Source: Woeseiaceae bacterium | GTDB taxonomy: Bacteria > Pseudomonadota > Gammaproteobacteria > Steroidobacterales > Woeseiaceae | Reading direction: 5' to 3' | Length of the DNA: 64,000 nt | Assembly (NCBI GenBank): GCA_028277185.1 | Contig: JANQGQ010000038.1 | Location: forward strand, 1 to 64,000 | In this document: piece by piece, positions 34,426 through 42,663 of the stretch | Layout: each line of letters begins with the position of its first letter | How positions within the stretch are numbered: position 1 is the first letter of the stretch | The notes under the pieces: model-generated | What the model saw: the letters and a program-made list of their open reading frames with translations, nothing else | Told to the model about the DNA's origin: nothing | The model's database searches: none | Made by a program: the position numbers and the translations under genes

Positions 34426-35246
34426 AGACGTTCAGGGTTGCAGCCGTGACCGGCGGGGCGAGCGGAATCGGCCGGGCGTTCTGCGAGCGCCTCGCCCGCG
34501 ACGGCTGCCGCGTCGCGGTTCTCGATCTGGATGGCGATGGTGCGCGCAGTCTCGCTCGGCGGGTCGGCGGCATCGGTGTCGGCTGCGACGTGGGCAAGGA
34601 AGCCGAAGTCGTCGCGGCCATAGAACGTACCGAGGCTGAACTCGGTCCCGTGGACCTGTTCGTCGCCAACGCCGGTGTGCTTGCAGGCGACGGTCCAGGC
34701 GGCGCCGCGGACGCCAGAGGCCTGTGGGCCGACGTCGACGACCGCTGGGAACTGGGCTGGCGGGTCAACGTGATGGCGCACGTTTACGCGGCGCGCGCTC
34801 TCGTGCCGCGGATGATCGAGCGCGGCGGCGGCCACTTTATCAGCGTTGCTTCGGCTGCCGGTCTCCTTTCGCAGATCGGCGACGCGATGTATTCGGTCAC
34901 CAAGCACGCGGCCGTTGGCTTCGCCGAGTCGCTTGCCATTACCCACGGCGATGACGGCATCGACGTGACGCTCGTCTGCCCGCAGGCGGTCGACACGGAC
35001 ATGGTGGCGACCGCGGCCGCGCATCGCGAAGCGTCCGGAAACGCCATCGGCGGCGCGGCGATCGACGGCATCATCGCGCCGGACGCCGTGGCGGACATGG
35101 CCATCGAGGCGGCCGGCGAGGGGCGGTTTCTCGTGCTGCCGCACGCCGGCGTCGCGGACTACGTCCGCCACAAGGCCGCCGACTACGACCGCTGGATCGG
35201 CGCGATGCGGAAGCTGCGCCGCTCGCTCAAAGCAGCGGCGGATTGA
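34422..35246 (+). CDS. Short-chain dehydrogenase/reductase
   Basis: 274 residues from GTG 34422 (GTGA overlap with the amidohydrolase stop). Rossmann motif TGGASGIG (10-17), NAGV, active Ser in ISVASAAG and YSVTK (Tyr and Lys) are all intact. It oxidises or reduces an alcohol/ketone with NAD(P). Co-transcription with the amidohydrolase suggests the two share a pathway, but substrates cannot be told. Convergent with the MDR-type gene; stops are six bases apart. Confidence 0.88.
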   Translation: MKTFRVAAVTGGASGIGRAFCERLARDGCRVAVLDLDGDGARSLARRVGGIGVGCDVGKEAEVVAAIERTEAELGPVDLFVANAGVLAGDGPGGAADARGLWADVDDRWELGWRVNVMAHVYAARALVPRMIERGGGHFISVASAAGLLSQIGDAMYSVTKHAAVGFAESLAITHGDDGIDVTLVCPQAVDTDMVATAAAHREASGNAIGGAAIDGIIAPDAVADMAIEAAGEGRFLVLPHAGVADYVRHKAADYDRWIGAMRKLRRSLKAAAD

Positions 35247-35252
35247 GGTCGG

Positions 35253-36230
35253 TCAGGCGAACGTCAGCACGACCTTACCGCGCGCGCGGCGTTCGCTGAT
35301 CGCGGCGAACGCGTCGCGGTAGTCCGCGAGCGCGAAGCTCTCCGTGACGCGCGGCTCGATCCGCCCCTCGGCCAGCAGGCCGCCGAGGAAGCGCATGTTG
35401 TCGAGTTGTTCGGCAGGATGCCTGGCTGCCCAGGTACCCCACCAGACGCCGACGATGCTGGCTTCTTTCAGGAGTGCGAGGTTGGCGGGCAGCGCCGGAA
35501 TGTCGCCGCTTGCAAAGCCGATCACGAGATAGCGGCCGTGCCAGGCGGTTGCGCGGAGCGCGGCCAGCGCGAGGTCGCCGCCCACGGGATCGTAGACGAC
35601 ATCCGCGCCTTCCTTTCCCGTCAGCGCCTTTACCGACTCGTTCAGGTCGTCTTTCGCGTAGTCGATGACCTCGTCGGCGCCGAGCTCGCGGACAAAGCCG
35701 GTCTTGCTCTGACCGCCAACCCCCGCGATCACGCGTGCGCCCATGGCCTTGCCGAGATCGACCGCCGCACTGCCGACGCCGCCGGCCGCGCCCAGCACGA
35801 GCAGAGTTTCGCCGGGCTGAAGCCCGGCCGACTGCCGAAGTGCGTGCGCCGTCGTGAAGTAGGTGATTGCGAAACCCGCCGCGCTCTCGAAGTCGAGTTC
35901 TCCGGGCATCGGTACCGTCGACACCTCCTCGGCAACGCAGACGTCCGCGAAGGCCCCGCCGAGCGGCATCGTGATCACTTTGTCGCCCGGCTTGAAGCGG
36001 CTGACGCCCGCTCCGATGGCCGTCACGATGCCCGCCGCTTCCGCACCCGGGATGAACGGCGGCGGCGTTCTGACCTGATACTGCCCGGCAATCATCAGCA
36101 GGTCGGGGAAGTTGAGGCCTGCGGCATGCACGCGCACCGTGAGCTGCCCGGGGCCCGGCTCGGGTTCGGGCCGCTCCTCGATGACGAGCTCGTCGGCAGT
36201 GCCGTATTCCTTGCAGACCAGTGCGCGCAT
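35253..36230 (-). CDS. NADPH:quinone oxidoreductase family (zinc-free MDR)
   Basis: 325 residues. MRALVCKEYGTADELVIEERPEPEPGPGQLTVRV is the MDR N-terminus, PGAEAAGIVTAIG the substrate domain, and LLVLGAAGGVGSAAVDLGKAMGA the nucleotide-binding fold. No structural or catalytic zinc Cys set is present. Members reduce quinones, enones or enoyl-CoA. It follows the thiolase and MaoC genes on the same strand, which suggests a reductive role in acyl-CoA or ketone metabolism. Confidence 0.85.
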   Translation of the reverse strand: MRALVCKEYGTADELVIEERPEPEPGPGQLTVRVHAAGLNFPDLLMIAGQYQVRTPPPFIPGAEAAGIVTAIGAGVSRFKPGDKVITMPLGGAFADVCVAEEVSTVPMPGELDFESAAGFAITYFTTAHALRQSAGLQPGETLLVLGAAGGVGSAAVDLGKAMGARVIAGVGGQSKTGFVRELGADEVIDYAKDDLNESVKALTGKEGADVVYDPVGGDLALAALRATAWHGRYLVIGFASGDIPALPANLALLKEASIVGVWWGTWAARHPAEQLDNMRFLGGLLAEGRIEPRVTESFALADYRDAFAAISERRARGKVVLTFA

Positions 36231-36251
36231 GCCGTATCCGATCCGCGTGGC

Positions 36252-37433
36252 TCAGGGGATCTCGAACAGCGACGCGGCGCCCTGGCCGCCGCCGATGCAC
36301 ATCGTGCAGACGACGTGCTTCGCGCCGCGGCGCTTCCCTTCGATCAGGGCGTGTCCGACCATGCGGGCGCCCGACATGCCATAGGGGTGGCCGATCGAGA
36401 TCGCGCCGCCGTTGACGTTCAATATCTCGTTCGGGATGCCCAGCGTATCGCGGCAGTAGACGACCTGAACCGCAAAGGCTTCGTTGAGCTCCCACAGGTC
36501 GATGTCGTCCATGGCGAGGCCCGTGGCTTTCAGCAGCTTAGGCACGGCGAAAACGGGACCGATCCCCATCTCGTCGGGCTCGCAGCCGGCGACCGCCGTG
36601 CCGCGATAGATCCCCAGCGGCTCGAGGCCGCGTTTTTCCGCGACGCTGGCCTCCATGACGACCGCGGCCGACGCGCCGTCGGAGAGCTGGCTTGCGTTGC
36701 CGGCCGTGATCGCGCCGCCGTCGACGACGGGTTTGAGGCCCGCGAGGGCCTCGCGCGTGGTTTCGGGCCGGTTGCCTTCGTCTTTTTCGAGCGTGACGTC
36801 TTTGAACGAGATCTCCTTCGTTTCCTTGTCCATGACGCCCATCGTCGAGGGCAGGGGCACGATCTCGTCGGCGAACTTACCGTCGGCCTGAGCCACGGCC
36901 GTCCGCTGCTGACTCTGCAGCGCATATTCGTCCTGCGCGTCGCGCGATATGCCGTAGCGTTCCGCGACGACTTCGGCTGTCTGCAGCATCGGCAGGTAGA
37001 TGTCTTTGTGCAGCGCGACGAGCTGCTCGTCCTTCGCGCGATACGTGTTGTAGTGCTCGTTCTGGACGAGGCTGATCGACTCCAGACCGCCGCCGACCAT
37101 GATGTCGACGCCGTCGTGCACGATCGTCTTCGCGGCCGTGGCGATCGCCATCATTCCCGACGAGCACTGGCGGTCGACCGTCATGCCGGCGACCGTGACC
37201 GGCAGCCCGCCCGCGAGGGCCGCAAGACGGGCGACGTTGCGGTGCTGCGTCCCCTGCGGCATCGCGCAGCCCATGACGACGTCGTCGACTTCGCCGGGCT
37301 CCAGGCTTGCGCGTTTCACGGCTTCGGCGATCGGGTGTCCGCCGAGCGACGGTGCGTCGGTGTTGTTGAAGGCGCCGCGGTAGGCCCGGCCGATCGGCGT
37401 CCTGGCGGTTGATACGATGACAGCTTGACGCAT
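36252..37433 (-). CDS. Acetyl-CoA C-acyltransferase (thiolase)
   Basis: 393 residues, a full-length thiolase with catalytic C90 ([11 protein letters not shown]), [17 protein letters not shown] (His) and [13 protein letters not shown] (second Cys). [22 protein letters not shown] is the family N-terminus. Degradative (beta-oxidation) or biosynthetic direction cannot be separated from sequence alone. Middle gene of the MaoC-thiolase-MDR set; there is a 17-base gap to the MaoC gene. Confidence 0.92.
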   Translation of the reverse strand: MRQAVIVSTARTPIGRAYRGAFNNTDAPSLGGHPIAEAVKRASLEPGEVDDVVMGCAMPQGTQHRNVARLAALAGGLPVTVAGMTVDRQCSSGMMAIATAAKTIVHDGVDIMVGGGLESISLVQNEHYNTYRAKDEQLVALHKDIYLPMLQTAEVVAERYGISRDAQDEYALQSQQRTAVAQADGKFADEIVPLPSTMGVMDKETKEISFKDVTLEKDEGNRPETTREALAGLKPVVDGGAITAGNASQLSDGASAAVVMEASVAEKRGLEPLGIYRGTAVAGCEPDEMGIGPVFAVPKLLKATGLAMDDIDLWELNEAFAVQVVYCRDTLGIPNEILNVNGGAISIGHPYGMSGARMVGHALIEGKRRGAKHVVCTMCIGGGQGAASLFEIP

Positions 37434-37450
37434 GAAGAGAGTTCCTGTGA

Positions 37451-37912
37451 TCAGCCGGTGAAGTGCATGAAAAGAATCTCGGCGATGAGCGCGGGTGTCT
37501 CCTCGCCTTCGATCTCAATCGTTACGGCCGTCTTGACGAGCCAGCGGCCGGGCTGCTTCTCGCCGACTTCGAGCACTTTCTGTAGTGCGCGTATGCGCTT
37601 GCCGACGCGAACCGGCGTCAGATAACGCACCTTGTCCGAACCGTAGTTGATCGTCATCACCGTGCCCTCGGGTACGGGCATGGCCTCGGAGGTCAGCCAG
37701 GTGACCAGCGACAGCGACAGGAAGCCGTGGGCGATGGTTCCGCCGAAGGGCGTCGCTTTCGCGCGTTCTTCATCTATGTGAATGAACTGATGGTCGTTGG
37801 TCGCGTCGGCGAACTGCGAAACGCGTTCCTGGCTGATCGTAAGCCATTCGGACGGGGGCAGATCCTGGCCTGCGAGGCCGGAGAGTTCGGTGCTGTTGAT
37901 GACCTTGGGCAT
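37451..37912 (-). CDS. MaoC-family (R)-hydratase
   Basis: 153 residues from ATG 37912 ([26 protein letters not shown]). The hot-dog-fold signature [15 protein letters not shown] supplies the catalytic Asp and His, followed by [15 protein letters not shown]. It hydrates enoyl-CoA to (R)-3-hydroxyacyl-CoA. First gene of the acyl-CoA set with thiolase and MDR; a promoter-like pair lies about 50 bases upstream. Confidence 0.9.
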   Translation of the reverse strand: MPKVINSTELSGLAGQDLPPSEWLTISQERVSQFADATNDHQFIHIDEERAKATPFGGTIAHGFLSLSLVTWLTSEAMPVPEGTVMTINYGSDKVRYLTPVRVGKRIRALQKVLEVGEKQPGRWLVKTAVTIEIEGEETPALIAEILFMHFTG

Positions 37913-37963
37913 TGGGTACCTCGGGTTGAGCTCGAATTCGCGCCCGGTTGCCGGCGCCGGCGC

Positions 37964-37993
37964 ACTATAGCGAACGACTCGCACCGACGGCAA
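37964..37993 (-). promoter_or_regulatory. Candidate promoter of the MaoC-thiolase-MDR operon
   Basis: On the minus strand TTGCCG (37988-37993) and TATAGT (37964-37969) are separated by 18 bases, 52 bases before the MaoC start. The rest of the 324-base gap (37913-38236) holds no gene; near the right end it has a GGCCGGC-GGCA-GCCGGCC hairpin (38161-38178) in the leader of the next gene. Confidence 0.4.
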
Positions 37994-38236
37994 AAAACCA
38001 CGTTACCTGCCGTCGATCAGCGCGTAGACATGTCGAAAGACTGCTGGACCATGGCTTGCGCCTGCCAGGCGAGCCGGGGGATGTGAATCGTTGGGATGTG
38101 ATATGGCTACTGGCAGCGGCGCCGGGCATCGCTCGCTTTTGAGCTAAAATAGTGGCTCACGGCCGGCGGCAGCCGGCCGCCCGAAGCTACAAAACAACAA
38201 GAGGCTTCGTCACTTACCGGGATTGAGGGGAAGACC

Positions 38237-38770
38237 GTGAAAATCATAAAGATTCTTCTGGGGCTGCTGGTCACGCTGGCGGCGTTGATCGTGATTGGCG
38301 GCATGCTGCTGCCGTCCGAGCAGCACGTCGAGCGCAGCGTCGTCGTAGAGGCGGATCCGGCCGAGGTGTTCGCGTTGGTCAACGACTTTCGCGAGTTCAA
38401 CAAGTGGTCGCCATGGGCCGAGTACGACCCGGATGGCACCCGCTACGAGTTCGGCGGACCGGCGGCGGGCGTCGGCTCTACGATGAGCTGGAGCAGCGAG
38501 CATCCCAACGTCGGCAGCGGCATGCAGGAAATCGTGGATAGCCAGCCCGACTCGATGGTCAGGACCAGGCTCACGTTCGACGGTTTCGATACGCCGTCCT
38601 ACGCGACGTTCGAGCTGGAACCGACCGACGGCGGTACCCGCGTGACGTGGTCGTTCGACGCGAACCTCGACAACATGGTCGGCCGCTACATGGGGCTGAT
38701 GATGGACAACTGGGTGGGCGCCGACTACGAGCGCGGGCTCGAGCGGCTCAAGGAACTGGCGGAGACCTGA
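38237..38770 (+). CDS. SRPBCC-family protein with N-terminal membrane anchor
   Basis: 177 residues from GTG 38237 after GGGGAAG. A single helix at about 5-27 (ILLGLLVTLAALIVIGGMLL) is followed by a START-like SRPBCC domain (VERSVVVEADPAEVFALVNDFREFNKWSPWAEYDPDG... GTRVTWSFDANLDNMVGRYMGL). These domains bind hydrophobic ligands in a cavity; no enzymatic motif is visible. Convergent with a PEP-CTERM gene. Confidence 0.82.
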   Translation: MKIIKILLGLLVTLAALIVIGGMLLPSEQHVERSVVVEADPAEVFALVNDFREFNKWSPWAEYDPDGTRYEFGGPAAGVGSTMSWSSEHPNVGSGMQEIVDSQPDSMVRTRLTFDGFDTPSYATFELEPTDGGTRVTWSFDANLDNMVGRYMGLMMDNWVGADYERGLERLKELAET

Positions 38771-38847
38771 AGCTGGCGCGTAGAGTACGCGACGGCCGAA
38801 CGGCCCAGCGTACGCAAGCTTTTAGTTCGGAAGCGCCGCGCGCGTCG

Positions 38848-39450
38848 TCAGCCTGACGTGGTTACCCGACGACGGCGCGTTGCGGCAAGCCCTAAAAGCC
38901 CGGCACCCAGCAGCAGGAGCGTACCGGGCTCCGGTACCGAGACCGAGTCGTAGTTGTAGCCCAGCGTCACGTCGAGTTGATTCGGGTTCCGGGGATGAAG
39001 GCTCGTGAAGCCCGGATCGACGTCGCGGCCGAAGTTCACCGTCACTCGCAGCATGCCGTCCGAGATCAGGTTGGCCACGTTGACGCCGAAATCGTTCCAG
39101 ATGTCGCCGAAACTGAGGAACAGATCAAAGGTGTTGTTGCTCGAGTTGTCGTTGCACGAAGACATCTCGATAGCACGCCGTCCCGAGCAGTTGTATCTGC
39201 CAATCGACTGGCCGTCGAGCAGCAGACGGAAGTTCTCCCTTCTGCCGTTGCTGAGGTCGAAGTCGGAGCCCGGGGCGCTGGCGACGCGCAGGAAACCGTT
39301 ATTGCCCGTCGCGGGGTCCAGCCCCAGGAAGTCGAAGTCGAGCCGCTCGCCTTCCTCCGTCTGGTTTTGCGACTGGGTGATGGTAATCGGCACCGCGCTT
39401 GCAAGCGCGGGCATCAGCAGGAGCAGTGTCAGGGAAATCTTCTTTAGCAT
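38848..39450 (-). CDS. PEP-CTERM sorting-domain protein
   Basis: 200 residues: signal peptide MLKKISLTLLLLMPALASAV, a beta-rich secreted body (LLLDGQSIGRYNCSGRRAIEM... NDFGVNVANLISDGMLRVTVNFG), and the C-terminal tripartite sorting signal VPEPGTLLLLGAGLLGLAATRRRR (PEP motif, membrane helix, Arg cluster). Proteins of this type are cleaved by exosortase during export of extracellular polymer; no exosortase gene is in the window. A sigma-54-like promoter lies 45 bases upstream of the predicted leader. Confidence 0.88.
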   Translation of the reverse strand: MLKKISLTLLLLMPALASAVPITITQSQNQTEEGERLDFDFLGLDPATGNNGFLRVASAPGSDFDLSNGRRENFRLLLDGQSIGRYNCSGRRAIEMSSCNDNSSNNTFDLFLSFGDIWNDFGVNVANLISDGMLRVTVNFGRDVDPGFTSLHPRNPNQLDVTLGYNYDSVSVPEPGTLLLLGAGLLGLAATRRRRVTTSG

Positions 39451-39505
39451 CGTCGAAACGTCTTATCGCTCAGAGTGAAGGTCCGGGGTTACTGGAGCTG
39501 TGTAA

Positions 39506-39521
39506 AGCACGAATCGTGCCA
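39506..39521 (-). promoter_or_regulatory. Sigma-54-like promoter of the PEP-CTERM gene
   Basis: The minus strand reads TGGCACG-ATTC-GTGCT; only one base differs from TGGCACG-N4-TTGCW, and GG (-24) and GC (-12) are in register. It predicts transcription from about 39495, leaving a 45-base leader. The same bases form a 13-base palindrome GCACGAATCGTGC, so a dimeric repressor site is the alternative explanation. Confidence 0.55.
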
Positions 39522-39630
39522 GGCTCAGCAATACAAGCACTTACGGTCAGAGCGGTTTGCGCATTGTAAAACGCCGCGACACTTTGAGGCTGAAACGACG
39601 AGCAGAGCGCCTCCCGATAACGGCTGCGGC

Positions 39631-41190
39631 CTAGCTCTGCCGTGCGAGCAGCGACTCTCTGATCTCGTCGATTTGCGGCTTCAGGCGCGGCTTCACTTTG
39701 CCGAGGCAGTGGTTGTGTCGCGGGCAGGACGAACTCCGCGGGCAGATAATCGTGGCGTCGCGGGCCACGCCCTGCTCGATCCAGCCGATGTTGAGTATCT
39801 TGCCGACGCTTTCGAGCTGCTTCCGCGCTTCCACAGGGATGGGCGCGGAGCCGCCGCCGCCGTTGCAACTCGCCTCGATCATGTCGATCGTCTCACGCAC
39901 GTCGAAGCCCTGCGCCTTGAGCGCCGGGGCCAGATCGATACCTGCGCACAGGACGTGCGTGTTGTCCGCGGCGTCCCGGCTGCGTATCGACTGGCAGCAG
40001 TACAGCCGCTTGTCGTCGCCCGAGCGCAGCACGGAGATCTGCGAGGTCGGTTTCGTCGCCCGCGACTGCAGCATCCTGAATACCGCCCAGTGGCGGCAGG
40101 GGTCCGAGATCATGCGCATGTTGCCCCAGGGCAGCGGAATGCCGTTGCCGCGATACACGGCGCGCAGGTTGCCGGGCGGGTAGGCGTCGAAGTAGTGCCA
40201 GTGCGGGTAGGGCGACACGCTCGGCATGCGCCGCATGACGAGCGTGGTCGTGAGATCGATCGGGTCGCCGCAGTCGATCGCGTAGGCGTGCCGGGCCAGG
40301 AACTGGCGAAACGGTGTCTTCGGCGCCAGCAGCGCCGCCGCGAAGTAGCTGCACTCGAAATCGCGCCAGGCGTAAAGAATGTCCTTCGAGTCGACGGTGG
40401 TCGACTCCGCGTCGTGACGCCGCCCCGATACGCGCCCGCCCGAGACCTGCGGGGCACGCGCGCCGTCGCCGTCGTGCAGGACCTTGTGCGCGATGTGATT
40501 CGCGAGATCGTACTTGAGCCGTGCCGCGTTCTTTTCGAGCGATCGGTTCAGATACACGCGGTTCGGCGCGTCGAAGAACGACCGCACGATGGTGTTCAGC
40601 GGCCGGTCGGTGTCGCCGGCATCCTTGAACGTGCGGCGGTCGAACCAGCGGATGATCAGGCCAAGCCGTCTGGCGACCGCGAACACGTCGTCGAGCTGCA
40701 TCGGGAAGACCTTGTCGCCGACGCTTTCGGCGGCGCGCTCGAGATCCGGAAAGCGGTTGTCGTTCGTTTCCTGGTGCGCGCGGATCAACAGGTGTGCGAA
40801 CTGCCGGCCGGTGATCCCCGTCTGAGCGAGCAGTTCGGGGATCGCGCGCTGCAGGAGCGGCTCGGAGAACAGGAAGCCCGGCTCGAGCGGCATGCCCGTG
40901 ACGGCGGCGTCCGGCGCGGTGTCGATGGCGTCACGTTCCAGCGATTCGTCGAAGAACCAGTCGAGATCCTTCTGGAATATGTCAGCCAGAATCCGAATCA
41001 GCCGCTCCGACGGTACGCGCTTGCCGTTTTCGATCATCGACAGGTAGGACACAGATGGCGCCGCCTCGGCGTCCACCTGCACGCAGCGGACTGACAGGTC
41101 CTCGAGCGTCAGGTGGTTGCGCTTCCGTAAGTGCTTGATTTTGGTACCGAGGAAGTGGGCTTTGCGGTGCAGCCCGCGAGTTGCGCTCAT
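39631..41190 (-). CDS. ScfR/RamB-family transcriptional regulator
   Basis: 519 residues: N-terminal XRE helix-turn-helix (about 15-80, KIKHLRKRNHLTLEDLSVRC... VSYLSMIENGKRVPSERLIRILADIF), an IrrE/ImmA-like middle region (about 150-300), then the DUF2083/ScfR C-terminal part with cysteines in RLYCCQSI and a CX5CX5C series (ICPRSSSCPRHNHC), possibly a metal or Fe-S site. Relatives (RamB, PccR, MccR) answer to short-chain acyl-CoA and control acetate and propionate metabolism (established for those). It is divergent from isocitrate lyase with phased repeats between, so aceA control is the natural prediction. Confidence 0.85.
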   Translation of the reverse strand: MSATRGLHRKAHFLGTKIKHLRKRNHLTLEDLSVRCVQVDAEAAPSVSYLSMIENGKRVPSERLIRILADIFQKDLDWFFDESLERDAIDTAPDAAVTGMPLEPGFLFSEPLLQRAIPELLAQTGITGRQFAHLLIRAHQETNDNRFPDLERAAESVGDKVFPMQLDDVFAVARRLGLIIRWFDRRTFKDAGDTDRPLNTIVRSFFDAPNRVYLNRSLEKNAARLKYDLANHIAHKVLHDGDGARAPQVSGGRVSGRRHDAESTTVDSKDILYAWRDFECSYFAAALLAPKTPFRQFLARHAYAIDCGDPIDLTTTLVMRRMPSVSPYPHWHYFDAYPPGNLRAVYRGNGIPLPWGNMRMISDPCRHWAVFRMLQSRATKPTSQISVLRSGDDKRLYCCQSIRSRDAADNTHVLCAGIDLAPALKAQGFDVRETIDMIEASCNGGGGSAPIPVEARKQLESVGKILNIGWIEQGVARDATIICPRSSSCPRHNHCLGKVKPRLKPQIDEIRESLLARQS

Positions 41191-41218
41191 GCCGGGGTCC
41201 CTCTGCTCCGTATCGGGC

Positions 41219-41256
41219 TTGTGAAATTCACATTGTGAAATTTTGTTTGTGAAGTT
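41219..41256. promoter_or_regulatory. Three phased TTGTGAARTT repeats between regulator and aceA
   Basis: TTGTGAAATT (41219-41228), TTGTGAAATT (41233-41242) and TTGTGAAGTT (41247-41256), exactly 14 bases apart, with a TTCACA/TGTGAA dyad between the first two. Probable binding array of the divergent ScfR-type regulator. A TACACT box at 41273-41278 could be the aceA -10. Confidence 0.65.
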
Positions 41257-41319
41257 TTATCACTATTCGGTTTACACTGCTACCCGTTCACAAAAGTGCT
41301 TGCTGTACAGGAGCCCATC

Positions 41320-42600
41320 ATGACCCGCCAGGAACAAATCGATGCACTCACCAACGAGTGGGAGCAGAGCCCGCGCTGGAAAGGCGTCAAGCGCAACTAC
41401 AGCGCCGAAGACGTCGTCAAGCTGCGCGGTACCGTGCAGATCGAATACACGCTCGCCAGAAACGGCGCCGAGAAGTTCTGGCGCCTCGTCAATCAGGAGG
41501 CCCCGCTGTGCGGTCTCGGCGCGCTGACCGGCAACCAGGCGATCCAGGAAGTACAGGCCGGCCTCAAGGCCATTTACTGCTCGGGCTGGCAGGTGGCCGG
41601 CGACGGCAACAGCGCCGGCGAGATGTATCCGGACCAGAGCCTCTACCCGGTCGACTCGGTGCCGAAGATGGTCGAGCGTATCAACAACGCGTTCATCCGC
41701 ACCGACGAAATCCACGCTCTCAACGGCGACGACAGCATCGACTGGTTCCCGCCGATCGTCGCGGACGCCGAAGCCGGTTTCGGCGGCAATCTCAACGCCT
41801 TCGAGCTCATGAAGAACATGATCCGCGCGGGCGCCGCCGGAGCGCACTTCGAGGACCAACTGTCGTCCGCGAAGAAATGCGGTCACATGGGCGGCAAGGT
41901 GCTGGTCCCGACGGCCGAGGCGGTGGCCAAGCTGACCGCGGCGCGGCTTGCGGCCGACGTGCTCGGCGTACCGACCATCCTCATCGCGCGTACCGACGCG
42001 GACGCCGCGAATCTCATTACCTCGGACTCCGACGAGCGCGATAAGCCGTTCATCACGGGCGAGCGCACGACCGAGGGCTTCTACCGCACCAACGCAGGCC
42101 TCGATCAGGCCATCGCGCGCGGCCTCGCCTATGCGCCGTATGCCGATCTCATCTGGTGCGAGACGTCCAAGCCGGATCTCGAGCAGGCGAAGCGCTTCGC
42201 CGACGCGATCCATGCGGAGTTTCCCGATCAGCTACTCGCGTACAACTGCTCGCCGTCGTTCAACTGGAAGGCGAACCTCGACGACGAGACGATGAAGACC
42301 TTCCGCGAGGAGCTCGGCAAGATGGGCTACAAGTTCCAGTTCATCACGCTTGCCGGCTGGCACGCGCTGAACTCGAGCATGTTCAACCTGAGCCGTGCCT
42401 ACAAGGAAAACGGCATGTACGCCTACTCGCAGCTTCAGCAGCGGGAGTTCGCGGACGAGCAGCATGGTTTCCGCGCCGCCAGGCACCAGTCTTTCGTGGG
42501 CGCCGGCTACTTCGACGCCGTGCAGAACACGATCATGGACGGCTTGTCGTCGACGACCGCTCTCGACGGCAGCACCGAGGAAGAGCAGTTCGTCGCCTGA
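41320..42600 (+). CDS. aceA: Isocitrate lyase
   Basis: 426 residues from ATG 41320 behind AGGAG; the earlier ATG in the same frame has no ribosome site. The catalytic loop K-K-C-G-H-M-G-G is at residues 185-192, preceded by DAEAGFGG metal-binding residues. It cleaves isocitrate to succinate and glyoxylate, the first step of the glyoxylate bypass; malate synthase is the next gene. The length fits the short bacterial AceA class. Expression is probably controlled through the phased repeats just upstream. Confidence 0.96.
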   Translation: MTRQEQIDALTNEWEQSPRWKGVKRNYSAEDVVKLRGTVQIEYTLARNGAEKFWRLVNQEAPLCGLGALTGNQAIQEVQAGLKAIYCSGWQVAGDGNSAGEMYPDQSLYPVDSVPKMVERINNAFIRTDEIHALNGDDSIDWFPPIVADAEAGFGGNLNAFELMKNMIRAGAAGAHFEDQLSSAKKCGHMGGKVLVPTAEAVAKLTAARLAADVLGVPTILIARTDADAANLITSDSDERDKPFITGERTTEGFYRTNAGLDQAIARGLAYAPYADLIWCETSKPDLEQAKRFADAIHAEFPDQLLAYNCSPSFNWKANLDDETMKTFREELGKMGYKFQFITLAGWHALNSSMFNLSRAYKENGMYAYSQLQQREFADEQHGFRAARHQSFVGAGYFDAVQNTIMDGLSSTTALDGSTEEEQFVA

Positions 42601-42663
42601 CGACCGGCCGCAAGAGAAGGAAGCAAGAATGCGAATCTGGTAGAAAGCCGGGGAGGTTGCGGG

